A stretch of DNA of 64,000 nt from UBA4971 sp900019985 (GTDB lineage: Bacteria; Bacillota; SHA-98; UBA4971), in assembly GCA_050949175.1 (NCBI GenBank), contig JBMNFG010000012.1, positions 1-64,000 on the forward strand, written 5' to 3'. The position numbers and the translations under genes are program-made. Below are positions 32,432-42,376 of the stretch, one piece after another. The notes under the pieces were generated by a model, which did no database searches, was not told where the DNA came from, and saw only the letters and a program-made list of their open reading frames with translations. Position 1 is the first letter of the stretch. Every line of letters begins with the position of its first letter.

Positions 32432-34752
32432 GACTGCTCACTTCCCCTCTTGCCTCGGGCTGCTCTCAGCGAACGACCCAGGAGAACTCGTTCAAGGTCA
32501 AGCGGCAAATCGCGAATCCTCTTGCCGCAAGCATTGTAAACTGCATTTGCTATTGCAGGCGCCAGCAACTCGCATGTAGGCTCAGCCACTGCTTTTGCAC
32601 CATAAGGCCCGTGTGAGTCAGGGTTTTCCACTATAATCGGAATCACTTCCGGCACATCCATAGATGTGGCAATAATGTATTCGTCGAAGTTCCGGGTCTT
32701 GGTTATGCCTTTTTGGAGTTCTACTTCTTCCAAAAGGCCGTAACCCATTCCCATTGCAACTCCGCCGTATATCTGGCCTTTCAGAGTTGCAGGGTTAATT
32801 GCTCTTCCTACGTCATGGGCTGCAGCGACTTTCAGGACTTTAACCTTGCCCGTATCGCAATCCACTTCAACCTCGACTGCCTGGCACCCGTAAACATATG
32901 TGAAATACGCTTTCCCTTGTCCTGTCTCTTCGTCCCATGTCACCTTCGGCGCATGGTACCATCCTAAGGCAGCCATGAGTTTGCCTTCGCTGTAGCCGGC
33001 CTTGGCTACGTCTTTAAAGTCGACAGACCTTCCGGGTTCATCTTTCACGTACATTTTTCCGTCGGCTGCCTCTATCTCATCAGGTGACACGTTAAGAAGC
33101 TTAGATGCGACCTCAAAGAGGACTTCTTTCACTTTCTTCGCAGCATTTCTCACTGAGCCTCCGCCCATTGTCGTGCTGCGGGATGCAACTGTAGCGCCGC
33201 TGTCAGGAATCACTGATGTATCCGTGTCCATGAAAACGATGTCCTCAAGCTTGCATCCTAACTCCTCAGCGGCAATCTGAGAGAACACGGTCTTAAGGCC
33301 TTGCCCGTTTTCTGCAAGCCCGGAATGCAGATACACGCTTCCGTCAGGCTGTACTGACAGCAAGGTGGCTACTGCGTCGACTCCTTCTGCCCCAAGGCTT
33401 ACCCCTCGGTAGCTCGTTGCAAAACCGACTCCGCGGACTTTCCCTTTTGCCGGCCTGTTCTTTGCATGCGTTTTCCATTTCTCCGAGTACCCGATTGCGT
33501 CTGTGGCTTTTCTGATCACCTCTTCGAGGCTGACAGTATGCCCTTCTAAGACCTGTCCGCTTGCGGTTACGGAGCCTTGCCTGAACCCATTCAAAAGGCG
33601 TAATTCCAAAGGATCCATGCCAAGCCCTTCTGCGAGCTCATCCATGAGAGATTCCTGTGCGAATATGATTTGCGGGCTTCCGAAGCCTCTCATCGCACCT
33701 GTATATGTGTTATTTGTGAAGATGCCGTATACGTCTGTTTTCACATTGGGGATCTCATACGGGCCTGTCGCCTGGACTACCGAACGCCACGTGACGAAAG
33801 GAGTCATTGAAGAGTAGGGACCTGCGTCTGCCAGTATGTATACTTCCATTGCAACGATTTTGCCGTCACGGGTTGCCCCGACTTTGTACTTCATAACATA
33901 CGGGTGCCGTTTGTAGCTTTCAATGATGGATTCTTCTCTTGTATGGACTATTTTCACAGGCCGCCCCGTCTTCAGTGCTGCTACTGCAGCCCTGGCACAG
34001 ATCGCAGACACAACATCGTCTTTGCCTCCGAATGAGCCGCCCATTGTGCACTGGACAACCCTTACCTTGTTGAGGCTTACTCCGAGGACTGACGCCACGT
34101 GCCGCCTGGCTGTGAAGGGATTTTGGATGGATCCGTATATGGTCATAATATCGCCGGCTACCCCCGGCACTGCTATGGCAGCTTCAGGTTCAATGTATGC
34201 GTGTTCTATCAATTGGGTAGTGTATGTCCGTTCCAGTATGATGTCTGACGCTTTGAACCCTTCTTCTACATTGCCTTTCCTGAGAGGATAGTGGTTTACT
34301 ATGTTGCGCGGATAATCTTCGTGGAGCTCTAATGCACCTTCGGATGCAGCTTCTTCAACGTCGTATATGGCAGGGAGTTCTTCATATTCTACGCGTATGA
34401 GATCAAGGGCCTGTTCTGCCATCTCAGGCGTTTCCGCTACTACCATGGCAACGGCATCGCCTAGGTACATTGTCTTTGTGGATACAAAAACCGGCATATC
34501 AGGGCGGACAGGGCCTATTGCCTGTGCTCCCGGAACGTCTGCGTATGTAATGACGCAGGCCACGCCGGGCGCTTCTTCTGCCTTACGGGTGTCCAGCTCC
34601 AGGATTTTCGCATGCGGATACTTTGCCCGGAGGACCCGCCCGTAGAGCATCCTGTCAAAGGTGAGATCGTCTGTAAACTTGGCTCTGCCTGTTACCTTGG
34701 CAATGGCATCGACCCGACGTACAGGGTGGTTTACTACCTTAAAGGAGCTCAT
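32428..34752 (-). CDS. molybdenum hydroxylase catalytic Mo-binding subunit (set B)
   Basis: A 774-residue xanthine dehydrogenase-family large subunit. It shows the MCD-contact loop GGSFGGKDD, MRGFGSPQIIF, the second Mo domain with GLAENGQGLKTVFSQIAAEE and GATVASRSTTMGGGSVRNAA, and near the C-terminus GAKAVAEPT with the Glu expected to act as base. The substrate is probably a purine or other N-heterocycle, by family and context. ATG at 34752 follows GGAGGCG; the frame reaches 10 codons further. It lies 33 nt after the set A large subunit, and the two are clearly related. Confidence 0.93.
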   Translation of the reverse strand: MSSFKVVNHPVRRVDAIAKVTGRAKFTDDLTFDRMLYGRVLRAKYPHAKILELDTRKAEEAPGVACVITYADVPGAQAIGPVRPDMPVFVSTKTMYLGDAVAMVVAETPEMAEQALDLIRVEYEELPAIYDVEEAASEGALELHEDYPRNIVNHYPLRKGNVEEGFKASDIILERTYTTQLIEHAYIEPEAAIAVPGVAGDIMTIYGSIQNPFTARRHVASVLGVSLNKVRVVQCTMGGSFGGKDDVVSAICARAAVAALKTGRPVKIVHTREESIIESYKRHPYVMKYKVGATRDGKIVAMEVYILADAGPYSSMTPFVTWRSVVQATGPYEIPNVKTDVYGIFTNNTYTGAMRGFGSPQIIFAQESLMDELAEGLGMDPLELRLLNGFRQGSVTASGQVLEGHTVSLEEVIRKATDAIGYSEKWKTHAKNRPAKGKVRGVGFATSYRGVSLGAEGVDAVATLLSVQPDGSVYLHSGLAENGQGLKTVFSQIAAEELGCKLEDIVFMDTDTSVIPDSGATVASRSTTMGGGSVRNAAKKVKEVLFEVASKLLNVSPDEIEAADGKMYVKDEPGRSVDFKDVAKAGYSEGKLMAALGWYHAPKVTWDEETGQGKAYFTYVYGCQAVEVEVDCDTGKVKVLKVAAAHDVGRAINPATLKGQIYGGVAMGMGYGLLEEVELQKGITKTRNFDEYIIATSMDVPEVIPIIVENPDSHGPYGAKAVAEPTCELLAPAIANAVYNACGKRIRDLPLDLERVLLGRSLRAARGKRGSEQS

Positions 34753-34785
34753 GTTATCTATCGCCTCCATTCCCCCTGACACAGG

Positions 34786-37074
34786 TTAAGAATCCTCTTT
34801 ACACTTCGCTTCTTTGAGTGCGGTGTATACTCGTTCGGCAGTAGCAGGGATATGTTTTATCCATACGCCGGTAGCATCATGTATCGCATTGGTGATAGCA
34901 GGGCTTATCGGCACACACGTTATCTCACCTATGCCCTTTGCACCGAACGGTCCTGAAGGCTCAAGCTCTTCAGCGATTATCGTTTCGATTTCGCAAGGCA
35001 TGTCGAGGCTGGTAGGGAGTATGTATGTTGAGAAGTTCTTCGTTTGGAACAGTCCTTTTTCTATGATTATGTCCTCAGTCAGAGCATAGCCCATGCCCAT
35101 CACGACGCCGCCTTCGGATTGGGCCTCGATTCCCTGCGGGTTTATGGCTTTGCCCGGGTCCGGGACAGATACTGCCTGGAGGACTTCAGTTTCGCCTGTC
35201 AGGGTGTTGACTTCAACCAGTGCTATCTGAGTTGCATAGCTGTAAAGCAGGTGAGGTATGCCGATATAGCCGACGTCAGCATCAGCCACAGGCCATATGA
35301 AGTGGCCTTCGCCTTTCAACGACAATCCCTTTGATGCTGCATGGTCAGCGAGATCCCTAAATGTAAGCGTTTTGTCTTTGCAGGATTTCGCGACTACCTT
35401 GCCATACTCAAAGGAGATGTCATCTTCAGGCACGCCAAGAGCTTCGGCTGCCACAGGAGCAATGGCTTTGCGCAGCTCTTCGGCAGCGCGCTGTATAGAA
35501 TTCCCACCGGTGTATATGGAACGTGATGCTGTAGATGTGCCGGAATCCGGGGTGCGAGCCGTATCTCCTACTATCACTATAACGTCGTCAATATGGCATC
35601 CGATGGCATCTGCCGCTATCTGCGTAAACGCAGTGGTGTTCCCCTGGCCGATTTCAGGACAGCTTAAACCTACTACAAACTGTCCATTAGGCAGGAGTTC
35701 TATTCTTGCTGCGCCGTAGTCGGGGAGGCCTCTTCCAAGACCGCAGCCTTGGAATGAGCAGGCAATTCCGATACCACGCTTCTTATAAGGAGCGCTGGGA
35801 TTTGCCTTCAATTCCTCTCTCATCTGCCACAGGCCGGACTTCTCAGCTGCCTCCAGCGTGCGCATCAATCCTACGGAAGCTGTCATCTTATGGCCTAAAG
35901 GGCCTATATCGCCATGGCGCAAGGCATTCTTCTTTCGGATCTCCAACCTATCTATGCCGAGTTTTTCTGCGATCATATCCATTTGAGTTTCCATGGCGAA
36001 TGTAACCTGGTTTGCACCGAACCCTCTGAACGCACCTGCTACACCGTTGTTTGTGTATACGCAGAAGCCTTCCAGCTTCACGTTGTCTACTCTGTACGGG
36101 CCGCATGAGTGTTCTACTGCGAATCCGATGACAGGCCCGCCTAAAGATGCGTACGCACCGGTGTCAGAGACAACCCTCACCTGGTTTGCAAGAATGGTTC
36201 CGTCAGCTGCTGCTGCAGTTTTTATTTGGACTTTCATTGGATGACGTTTCATTCCGGCAACAACCGATTCTTCCCGGGACAGCACGATTTTTGCCGGGCG
36301 GCCTGTATGCAGCGTGAGAAGGGCAAGGTATATTTGGAGAGTGATCTCGTCTTTTCCGCCGAACGCCCCTCCGCTGGGTGAGTTCACTATCCGGATCTTC
36401 CTTGGGTTCATGCCCAGAGCCCGTGCGACCTGGAGCTGGTCTCTGTAAGGATGCTGTCCTCCGCAATAAATCGTAATGTTCTTATCTTCGTCTATAGTTG
36501 CAACTCCTGCTTCAGGCTCAAGGAAGGCATGCATTTGCCTGGGTGTATAGTAGGTGTTTTCAACTACAACCGCAGCTTCTTTGAACGCCTTCTCTACGTC
36601 TCCCCGCTGGATTTTTACATGGTTATGGACATTCCCTGATTCATGAATAAGGGGAGACGTATCAAGCAATGCTTCTTCGGGATCGTCAACAACAGGTAGA
36701 GGTTCATATTCAACTTCTATGAGCTCAAGGGCTTGTTCTGCGATCTCCTTTGTTTCTGCGCCTACAAGGGCAACTGCATCTCCCATGTATCGCACCTTGT
36801 CACCGCACAGGACCGGTTGATCCGGGATTGAAATGCCAAACCCGTTTAAGCCGGGGACATCTTCATGGGTTAAGACTGCTACTACTCCTTCAAGCTCCTT
36901 TGCCTGTGTGGTGTCAATCTTCTTTATTAAGGCGTGGGGATACTTGCTCCGCAACACGGCTCCGTATATCATGTTTGGAAAGGAAAGGTCTCCCATGTAC
37001 TTGAGCGTGCCGCGGACTTTGTCCTCAGCGTCAATCCTTTTGACTTCCTTGCCAACCCATCTGGTTTCTGTCAT
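34786..37074 (-). CDS. molybdenum hydroxylase catalytic Mo-binding subunit (set A)
   Basis: A 762-residue large subunit with GGAFGGKDE, AFRGFGANQVTF, GLSCPEIGQGNTTAFTQIAA, GTSTASRSIYTGGNSIQRAA and the C-terminal GAKGIGEIT, whose Glu is the likely catalytic base. It is paralogous to the set B subunit but distinct across the whole length. The matching FAD (37430) and 2Fe-2S (42377) subunits are upstream in the same block, separated by maturation and redox genes. Strong GGAGGGGGG upstream of the ATG. Confidence 0.93.
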   Translation of the reverse strand: MTETRWVGKEVKRIDAEDKVRGTLKYMGDLSFPNMIYGAVLRSKYPHALIKKIDTTQAKELEGVVAVLTHEDVPGLNGFGISIPDQPVLCGDKVRYMGDAVALVGAETKEIAEQALELIEVEYEPLPVVDDPEEALLDTSPLIHESGNVHNHVKIQRGDVEKAFKEAAVVVENTYYTPRQMHAFLEPEAGVATIDEDKNITIYCGGQHPYRDQLQVARALGMNPRKIRIVNSPSGGAFGGKDEITLQIYLALLTLHTGRPAKIVLSREESVVAGMKRHPMKVQIKTAAAADGTILANQVRVVSDTGAYASLGGPVIGFAVEHSCGPYRVDNVKLEGFCVYTNNGVAGAFRGFGANQVTFAMETQMDMIAEKLGIDRLEIRKKNALRHGDIGPLGHKMTASVGLMRTLEAAEKSGLWQMREELKANPSAPYKKRGIGIACSFQGCGLGRGLPDYGAARIELLPNGQFVVGLSCPEIGQGNTTAFTQIAADAIGCHIDDVIVIVGDTARTPDSGTSTASRSIYTGGNSIQRAAEELRKAIAPVAAEALGVPEDDISFEYGKVVAKSCKDKTLTFRDLADHAASKGLSLKGEGHFIWPVADADVGYIGIPHLLYSYATQIALVEVNTLTGETEVLQAVSVPDPGKAINPQGIEAQSEGGVVMGMGYALTEDIIIEKGLFQTKNFSTYILPTSLDMPCEIETIIAEELEPSGPFGAKGIGEITCVPISPAITNAIHDATGVWIKHIPATAERVYTALKEAKCKEDS

Positions 37075-37138
37075 CTATGTTACCCCCCTCCTCATCCAGT
37101 CAGAGCCGTATGAAGCCCGGAACCTTTCCGGAGCGCCG

Positions 37139-37366
37139 TCAACCGCCGCCTGTCGGGGTCATGAGGATTACCTCGGCGCCGTTTGGAATAGGCTCTTCTT
37201 CATAGACTCGCCTGCCATCAATGAGGACGACAATGTAGATTCTGTCTTCAATTTTCAGGTGGTCCAGAAGATGGGCAACAGTTGAACCGTCCTCAAGCTC
37301 CAGCTGAAATCTGTCTTTATCTGCGTATTTTTTCATTTCACCGAAGAGACTCACAGTGGTTTTCAT
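37139..37366 (-). CDS. MoaD/ThiS-family sulfur carrier
   Basis: A 75-residue ubiquitin-fold protein ending in TPTGGG; the Gly-Gly tail is adenylated and thiocarboxylated in molybdopterin or other sulfur-transfer systems. Its position inside a molybdenum hydroxylase operon supports a dedicated role in molybdopterin supply. A tungsten or cysteine-pathway carrier would look the same. Confidence 0.82.
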   Translation of the reverse strand: MKTTVSLFGEMKKYADKDRFQLELEDGSTVAHLLDHLKIEDRIYIVVLIDGRRVYEEEPIPNGAEVILMTPTGGG

Positions 37367-37429
37367 CTCTTCCGAACCCCCTAACCCTCATGTTTGAATG
37401 TTCTTTCTTAACTCTAACCTCTGCAGGCC

Positions 37430-38302
37430 CTAGCCCGCCTTCGGGCATTCCATCATATTAAGCAAGCCTTCATAAAGGAGGTTGCATGCCATATCCCTGC
37501 GGTACTCCAGGGAACCTCTTACGTCTGTAATGGGCACGGAATCACGGAATGCCAGTTTTGTAACGGATTCCAGGGTTTTCGGATCCAGTTTCGTGTTGGA
37601 TAGGGCATTTTCCACAGTGCGTGCCCGGACCACTGTAGGCGCCACTGCGCCCAGGGCGACTCTGACATCGCTAAAGAGACCGGGTCCCTCGCACTTTCCT
37701 GCAAATGCCACGCTTACAACTGATATTGCCAACGATTTTCGCTGTCCCAGCCTTCTGAAGAACGAAACGTACTCCTTACCCAGTTTCGGGACTTTGACCC
37801 CGAGGACTATCTCTTGAGGTGATAAGACTGATTTTTTCGGGCCTTCGAAGAACGATTCTATCGGCACTTGCCGCGTTCCGTTGGGCCCTCTGACTTCGAC
37901 AGATGCTTCGAAAACATATAGAGGAGGTATTGTATCTCCTGCAGGTGACGCGGTGCAGATATTTCCCCCGATAGTGCCCCTGTTTCTTATCTGCGGAGAC
38001 CCAACGAAGGCGCAAGCTTCGGCCAAGGCCGGTGCAGCCTCTTTGACCATATCTGATGAGGCTATTTCACAATGGGTGGACAGAGCACCTATCCACACTT
38101 GGCCGTCTTCGGTCTCGCTTATCCCGCGCAGCTCAGGGATGCGCCCGATATCTACCAGAATTTTCGGGGATTTGACCTTGTCTTTCAGTTCGACGACAAG
38201 GTCAGTCCCGCCTGCGATTACAGCTGCGTTGCGCCCCCATTTCTCAAGCAGTCCAAGGGCTTCCTCAATGTTCTTGGGAACTGTCACACTGAATCCTGTC
38301 AT
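37430..38302 (-). CDS. molybdenum hydroxylase FAD-binding subunit (set A)
   Basis: A 290-residue CoxM-type subunit: AVIAGGTDLVVELKDKVKS, ALSTHCEIASS, GSPQIRNRGTIGGNICTASP and a C-terminal flavoprotein domain. ATG at 38302 is taken because AAGGGAGAG lies within the end of preA; a TTG two codons earlier is also in frame. It is the likely partner of the Mo subunit at 34786. Confidence 0.92.
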   Translation of the reverse strand: MTGFSVTVPKNIEEALGLLEKWGRNAAVIAGGTDLVVELKDKVKSPKILVDIGRIPELRGISETEDGQVWIGALSTHCEIASSDMVKEAAPALAEACAFVGSPQIRNRGTIGGNICTASPAGDTIPPLYVFEASVEVRGPNGTRQVPIESFFEGPKKSVLSPQEIVLGVKVPKLGKEYVSFFRRLGQRKSLAISVVSVAFAGKCEGPGLFSDVRVALGAVAPTVVRARTVENALSNTKLDPKTLESVTKLAFRDSVPITDVRGSLEYRRDMACNLLYEGLLNMMECPKAG

Positions 38303-38304
38303 AC

Positions 38305-39504
38305 TCAACTCTCCCTTGGTATAAGAGTTATGCAGCCCTCAACAGGACATACCGTCTCACACATTCCGCAGCCTTTGCACTTGTCTTCAAGAATAATCGG
38401 GAATCTATCCTCATCAAGCTCAATTGCCTGATGTGCTCCGTCTCTGCATGCAATGTAGCAGACATCGCACTTGATGCATGTTTCGCGGTTTACATTGGAT
38501 ATGACTTTGTAAGCCCTGGATAGCACTGAGTGGTCGACAATGAACGGCAGCGACTTGCCGACGAGTTCCTTGACGGAGCTCATGCCCTTTTCCTCGAGGT
38601 ACACAGAGAGGCCATCTATAAGGTCCTCAATAATCCTGAATCCGTGGTGCATGACTGCAGTACAGATCTGGATGTTAGTAGCGCCTACCAGCAGGAATTC
38701 CACTGCATCGCGCCATGTGCTGATCCCGCCTACTGCGGCTATGGGAATATCCACTGCTTTCGCTATCTCAGCCACACATCTTAAAGCCACAGGCTTAATG
38801 GCAGGGCCTGAGTATCCGCCGTATGTGGAAAAACCTCCGACGTTAGGATAAGGTATGAACGTATCAAGATCGACTCCTATAAGGCTTTTCAGCGTATTGA
38901 TGGCGCATACTCCGTCAGCGCCTGACCGTTTTACTGCAGCGGCCGCTGCGGTAATGTCAGCAATTTGCGGGGTAAGCTTTATGACTACCGGCACTCTTGT
39001 GGCAGCTTCCTTTACCCAGCGGGCTGTGCGTTCTGTAAGCTCGGGGTCCTGTCCGATCGTGGAACCCATGCCGCGTTCAGGCATGCCGTGCGGGCAAGAG
39101 AAGCTGCACTCGATAAGGTCTACTCCTGCAGCTTCCAGGCGTCTGACTAATTCTTGCCAGTCTTCTTTCTTCGATCCCATGATGCTGGCTGCTACCACTT
39201 TGTCAGGGAACTCTTTCTTCAGGGCTTTTACGTCTTTTTCAACTTCATCTATATGCCGCTCAGAGATGAGGTCAATGTTCTGGAGTCCCATGAGTTTCTT
39301 ATCTTCCAGGTCTATGCCGGACATCATTGGATACACAAGGGAGACTTCTTCCGTTTCAACTGATGTTGTTTTCAAGATCGCTCCTCCCCAGCCGGCTTCA
39401 AATGCCCTTGCCACCATTTCAGCTGAGTCGGTGGTCGGTGCTGCAGCCAGGGTAAACGGGTTAGGAAACTTCACGCCACAGAATTCTAACGACAGATCAA
39501 CCAT
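38305..39504 (-). CDS. preA: PreA-type dihydropyrimidine dehydrogenase subunit (DHOD barrel plus 2[4Fe-4S])
   Basis: A 399-residue protein. An FMN-binding dihydroorotate-dehydrogenase-like barrel (1-310) has NPFTLAAAPTT, the catalytic-Cys loop CSFSCPHGMPERGMG and VGGISTWRDAVEFLLVGAT. A C-terminal ferredoxin has CIKCDVCYIACRDGAHQ and CKGCGMCETVCPVEGC. PreT-PreA reduces uracil or thymine with NADH in E. coli. Here, in a purine-type block, the pair may act on another oxopyrimidine or hydantoin-like ring, or supply electrons. ATG with GAGGAGGG upstream. Confidence 0.9.
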   Translation of the reverse strand: MVDLSLEFCGVKFPNPFTLAAAPTTDSAEMVARAFEAGWGGAILKTTSVETEEVSLVYPMMSGIDLEDKKLMGLQNIDLISERHIDEVEKDVKALKKEFPDKVVAASIMGSKKEDWQELVRRLEAAGVDLIECSFSCPHGMPERGMGSTIGQDPELTERTARWVKEAATRVPVVIKLTPQIADITAAAAAVKRSGADGVCAINTLKSLIGVDLDTFIPYPNVGGFSTYGGYSGPAIKPVALRCVAEIAKAVDIPIAAVGGISTWRDAVEFLLVGATNIQICTAVMHHGFRIIEDLIDGLSVYLEEKGMSSVKELVGKSLPFIVDHSVLSRAYKVISNVNRETCIKCDVCYIACRDGAHQAIELDEDRFPIILEDKCKGCGMCETVCPVEGCITLIPRES

Positions 39505-39575
39505 GCACGGTCCCTCCTCAAATTAGTCTCAAAAGCCCCAAGACAAAAGTCACAACTTCACAGCAGATGCTCAGT

Positions 39576-40919
39576 TTATTTTGAAAGGAAGTCATTAATG
39601 GACTTTGCCGCCAGTTTGCCGTCGGTAACAGCTTGAACGACAGTCTTGCCTCCGTTGACAGCGTCTCCTCCTGCAAATACCCCTTCAACTGAAGTAGCCA
39701 GAGTGTCGGGCTCCACCTTTACAGTACCGGAAGGGTTAAGTTCAATGCCGCTGAACACCTCTTTAGCTTCAGGCCACGGTGCCTGGCCGGTAGCCAGGAT
39801 TGCGTAGGAGACATCAACAACATGTTCGCTCCCTGGTACAGCTTCCGGCCTTGGGCGTCCGCTTGAATCAGGCTCTCCCAGTTTGGTGGAGACGCATTCA
39901 ATCCCTGCAAGCTTACCGTCTGTCTCAACAAATCTCAGAGGAGCGACAAGGTACCGGAATTCCACGCCTTCTTTCCGAGCAAACTCAATCTCCCGCTTCC
40001 ATGCAGGCATTTCTTCTTCTGTGCGCCTGTAGAGGACGATGACTTTGTCTGCACCTGCCCTTATGGCGGTGCAAGCTGCGTCCATGGCTACGTTGCCGCC
40101 GCCGATGACTGCCACGTCTCCTGACAGTCGGGGCGCCTCTCCCAGTGCTGCCAAACGCAGGAATTCTCCTGCATCGAGCGCGCCTGGGAGGTCGTGTCCG
40201 GGAATATCCGCTTGAGTCCTGTAACCCAGGCCTATTCCAATGAAAACAGCGTCGTAATCCTTCTTTATCTCATCAAATGAAATGTCTTTACCGACTCTGA
40301 CCCCTGTCTTCACATTGACGCCGGGGGACAGAGCATACTCGATTTCCTTGTTTACCACTTCACGGGGAAGGCGGTATCTCGGTATGCCGTAGATCATGAG
40401 TCCTCCGGGCTCATCTTCAGCTTCGTAGACTGTGACTTCATGGCCTTGTGCTGCAAGCTCATGGGCGCATGTAAGCCCTGCAGGCCCCGCCCCTATCACT
40501 GCGACCTTCTTTCCCGTAGGAGTGCCGGCTTGCCTCGGACGTATGCCCCGCTTGAGTTCTTCGTCAGTTATGAACCTGTGCAGAGCTCCAATGGCGATGG
40601 GTTCAGCCAGGTTTGTACTGGAGCACGGCCTTTCGCACTGCTCTTCCGATGGACATACTCTGGCGCATACCGCTGAGAAGACGTTAGCTTCCCTTGCAAG
40701 CCTTGCAGCGCCTATGAAGTTTCTTGTCTTGAGGCGGCGTATGAAACCGACCACATCAATTCCGGCAACGCATCCTGAAACACATGGCGCGTCGTGACAG
40801 AAAAGACATCTTGAGGCTTCAGGAAGGGCCTGGTGAAGTGCGAGCCCTTTTTCGACCTCGTCAAATCCGGATTTTCGCTCTTCATCCGAAAGCTCTTTCA
40901 TTCTCGGTCGGACACTCAC
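39576..40919 (-). CDS. preT: PreT-type NAD(P)H oxidoreductase (GltD-like)
   Basis: A 447-residue protein with an N-terminal Fe-S domain (CLFCHDAPCVSGC and CARVCPSEEQCERPC), an FAD Rossmann motif VAVIGAGPAGLTCAHELA, the NAD(P) motif VAVIGGGNVAMDAACTAIRA and ATGQAPWPEAKEV before the C-terminal FAD loop GVFAGGDAVNGGKTVVQA. It delivers NAD(P)H electrons to PreA. The GTG start follows AGGAGG. Together PreT and PreA (846 residues) may be the split equivalent of part of YgfK in the E. coli locus; that is inference. Confidence 0.9.
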   Translation of the reverse strand: MSVRPRMKELSDEERKSGFDEVEKGLALHQALPEASRCLFCHDAPCVSGCVAGIDVVGFIRRLKTRNFIGAARLAREANVFSAVCARVCPSEEQCERPCSSTNLAEPIAIGALHRFITDEELKRGIRPRQAGTPTGKKVAVIGAGPAGLTCAHELAAQGHEVTVYEAEDEPGGLMIYGIPRYRLPREVVNKEIEYALSPGVNVKTGVRVGKDISFDEIKKDYDAVFIGIGLGYRTQADIPGHDLPGALDAGEFLRLAALGEAPRLSGDVAVIGGGNVAMDAACTAIRAGADKVIVLYRRTEEEMPAWKREIEFARKEGVEFRYLVAPLRFVETDGKLAGIECVSTKLGEPDSSGRPRPEAVPGSEHVVDVSYAILATGQAPWPEAKEVFSGIELNPSGTVKVEPDTLATSVEGVFAGGDAVNGGKTVVQAVTDGKLAAKSINDFLSK

Positions 40920-40953
40920 TTTGATATGCCTCCTTGCAACCTGTGGCAGGATT

Positions 40954-41757
40954 CTACAGACTGTTATTTTTCACGGCAATCATCTCGGCAACGATACTCA
41001 CAGCTATTTCCTGTGCGGTTTTGGCGCCGATTGAAAGCCCGATGGGCGAATGCACCCGGTTTATATCTTCTTCAGGAATGCCTTCACTTTTCAGTTCCTC
41101 GAAAATCTTACGAACCTTTGTCTTGCTTCCAATCATGCCGATATAAGCAGGATGAGGCAGGCCTTTTCTGAGGCATCCCTCCAGAACATCTCTGTCGTGG
41201 CTGTGGCCGCGGGTGACAATGACAATGTATGTCCCGGGATCCACCTTCAAGTCTTCCACTGCAGTCTCAAAGTCCGTAATAATCACTTCGTCTGCTGCAC
41301 TTTCCGCTGCCTCGGCAAACTCAGGCCTATCGTCAACCAGGGTTACCCGGAATCCTGCAATCCTTGCAATGCGGGCTGTGGCAATACCTACATGGCCAGC
41401 CCCGAATATGACAACCCTAGGGCGGGGGACAATGGGTTCAATGTAGACCTTCGCCCGGCCGCCGCAGATCATTCCCAATTTGTCTCTATCCATGGGAGTC
41501 AGGTCAACTTCCATGAACTTTGGGGTGTTTTCCACAAGGACATGGATGCTCTCTTTTATGACCTGGGCCTCAAGTGTTCCTCCGCCTACGGTTCCAATTG
41601 ATGTTCCGTCGGAAAAGACCAGCATCTTAAATCCGGGCAAGCCCGGTGATGAGCCGGTAGTTGCTACTACAATTGCTAGAGCAGCAGGACGTCCTTCTTC
41701 TATTGCACGGTTTATAGCTTCGTATACAGCTAAAGAGTCGCCTTCTCCGAATGTCAT
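40954..41757 (-). CDS. xdhC: XdhC-family molybdenum cofactor maturation factor
   Basis: A 267-residue protein with the N-terminal XdhC/CoxI domain (VATTGSSPGLPGFKMLVFSD, VGGGTLE) and the C-terminal Rossmann domain (PRVVIFGAGHVGIATARIA, DDRPEFA, VTRGHSHD, YIGMIGSKTK, GLSIGAKTAQEIAVSIVAE). XdhC binds sulfurated Moco and inserts it into xanthine dehydrogenase-type enzymes. The ATG overlaps mocA by 4 nt, pairing the two maturation steps. Confidence 0.92.
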   Translation of the reverse strand: MTFGEGDSLAVYEAINRAIEEGRPAALAIVVATTGSSPGLPGFKMLVFSDGTSIGTVGGGTLEAQVIKESIHVLVENTPKFMEVDLTPMDRDKLGMICGGRAKVYIEPIVPRPRVVIFGAGHVGIATARIARIAGFRVTLVDDRPEFAEAAESAADEVIITDFETAVEDLKVDPGTYIVIVTRGHSHDRDVLEGCLRKGLPHPAYIGMIGSKTKVRKIFEELKSEGIPEEDINRVHSPIGLSIGAKTAQEIAVSIVAEMIAVKNNSL

Positions 41758-42368
41758 GCCTTGTTCCTCCTTGTTAGTGCTTGACGATAGTCTTCCTTGG
41801 TATCCAGGTCATGCACAATGCCTGGATAATCCATCTTCACACGGATTACCCTGTCTCTGTGCTTCTCGATCACATCGCGCAACCCATTTCCGTCATAAGG
41901 CATATCCAGGATTTCTTCGGAAAGGGATGCACGAAACAGAGTAGGGTGTCCTCCTCTGCCTTCATATGCAGGGATTACTATGTCTACATGTTCCTCCCGG
42001 CTTTGAAAAACCTGAAGGATATCGCTGTAATCTTTGCTCCGCACTTCGGGCTGATCCGCCGGTGCGATGAAGAATGCTCTTACCTTTTCGTCAAGCGAGC
42101 GGATGCCCGCCTTCACTGATGTAAACATGCCCAGCTTGTAGTCGGGGTTCACAGTAATACTCAGTTTAGGACGGTGTGTCTCTTCGAGCACAGCCTTTAT
42201 CCTGTCTGCTTCATGCCCGAGTACTACCACAACCCGGTCAACCTCTGGGGCCCTGCAAGCTGCATCAACTGATGCTTCAATTACGGTCCTATTTCCCCAT
42301 GGTAGGAGCTGTTTCAAAGTGCCCATTCTGGTAGATTCGCCGGCCCCCAGAATAATCGCTGCTATCAA
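41754..42368 (-). CDS. mocA: molybdenum cofactor cytidylyltransferase-like protein
   Basis: A 204-residue MobA-like nucleotidyltransferase: ILGAGESTRMGTLKQLLPWG, VVVLGHEADRI, FIAPADQPEV and GGHPTLFRASL. In MocA the residues after the Gly-rich loop select CTP and form MCD, the dinucleotide cofactor of xanthine dehydrogenase-family enzymes, which fits the two hydroxylases here. TTG start with GGAGTG upstream. It follows the set A 2Fe-2S gene at 8 nt. Confidence 0.9.
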   Translation of the reverse strand: MIAAIILGAGESTRMGTLKQLLPWGNRTVIEASVDAACRAPEVDRVVVVLGHEADRIKAVLEETHRPKLSITVNPDYKLGMFTSVKAGIRSLDEKVRAFFIAPADQPEVRSKDYSDILQVFQSREEHVDIVIPAYEGRGGHPTLFRASLSEEILDMPYDGNGLRDVIEKHRDRVIRVKMDYPGIVHDLDTKEDYRQALTRRNKA

Positions 42369-42376
42369 CTAACCAT

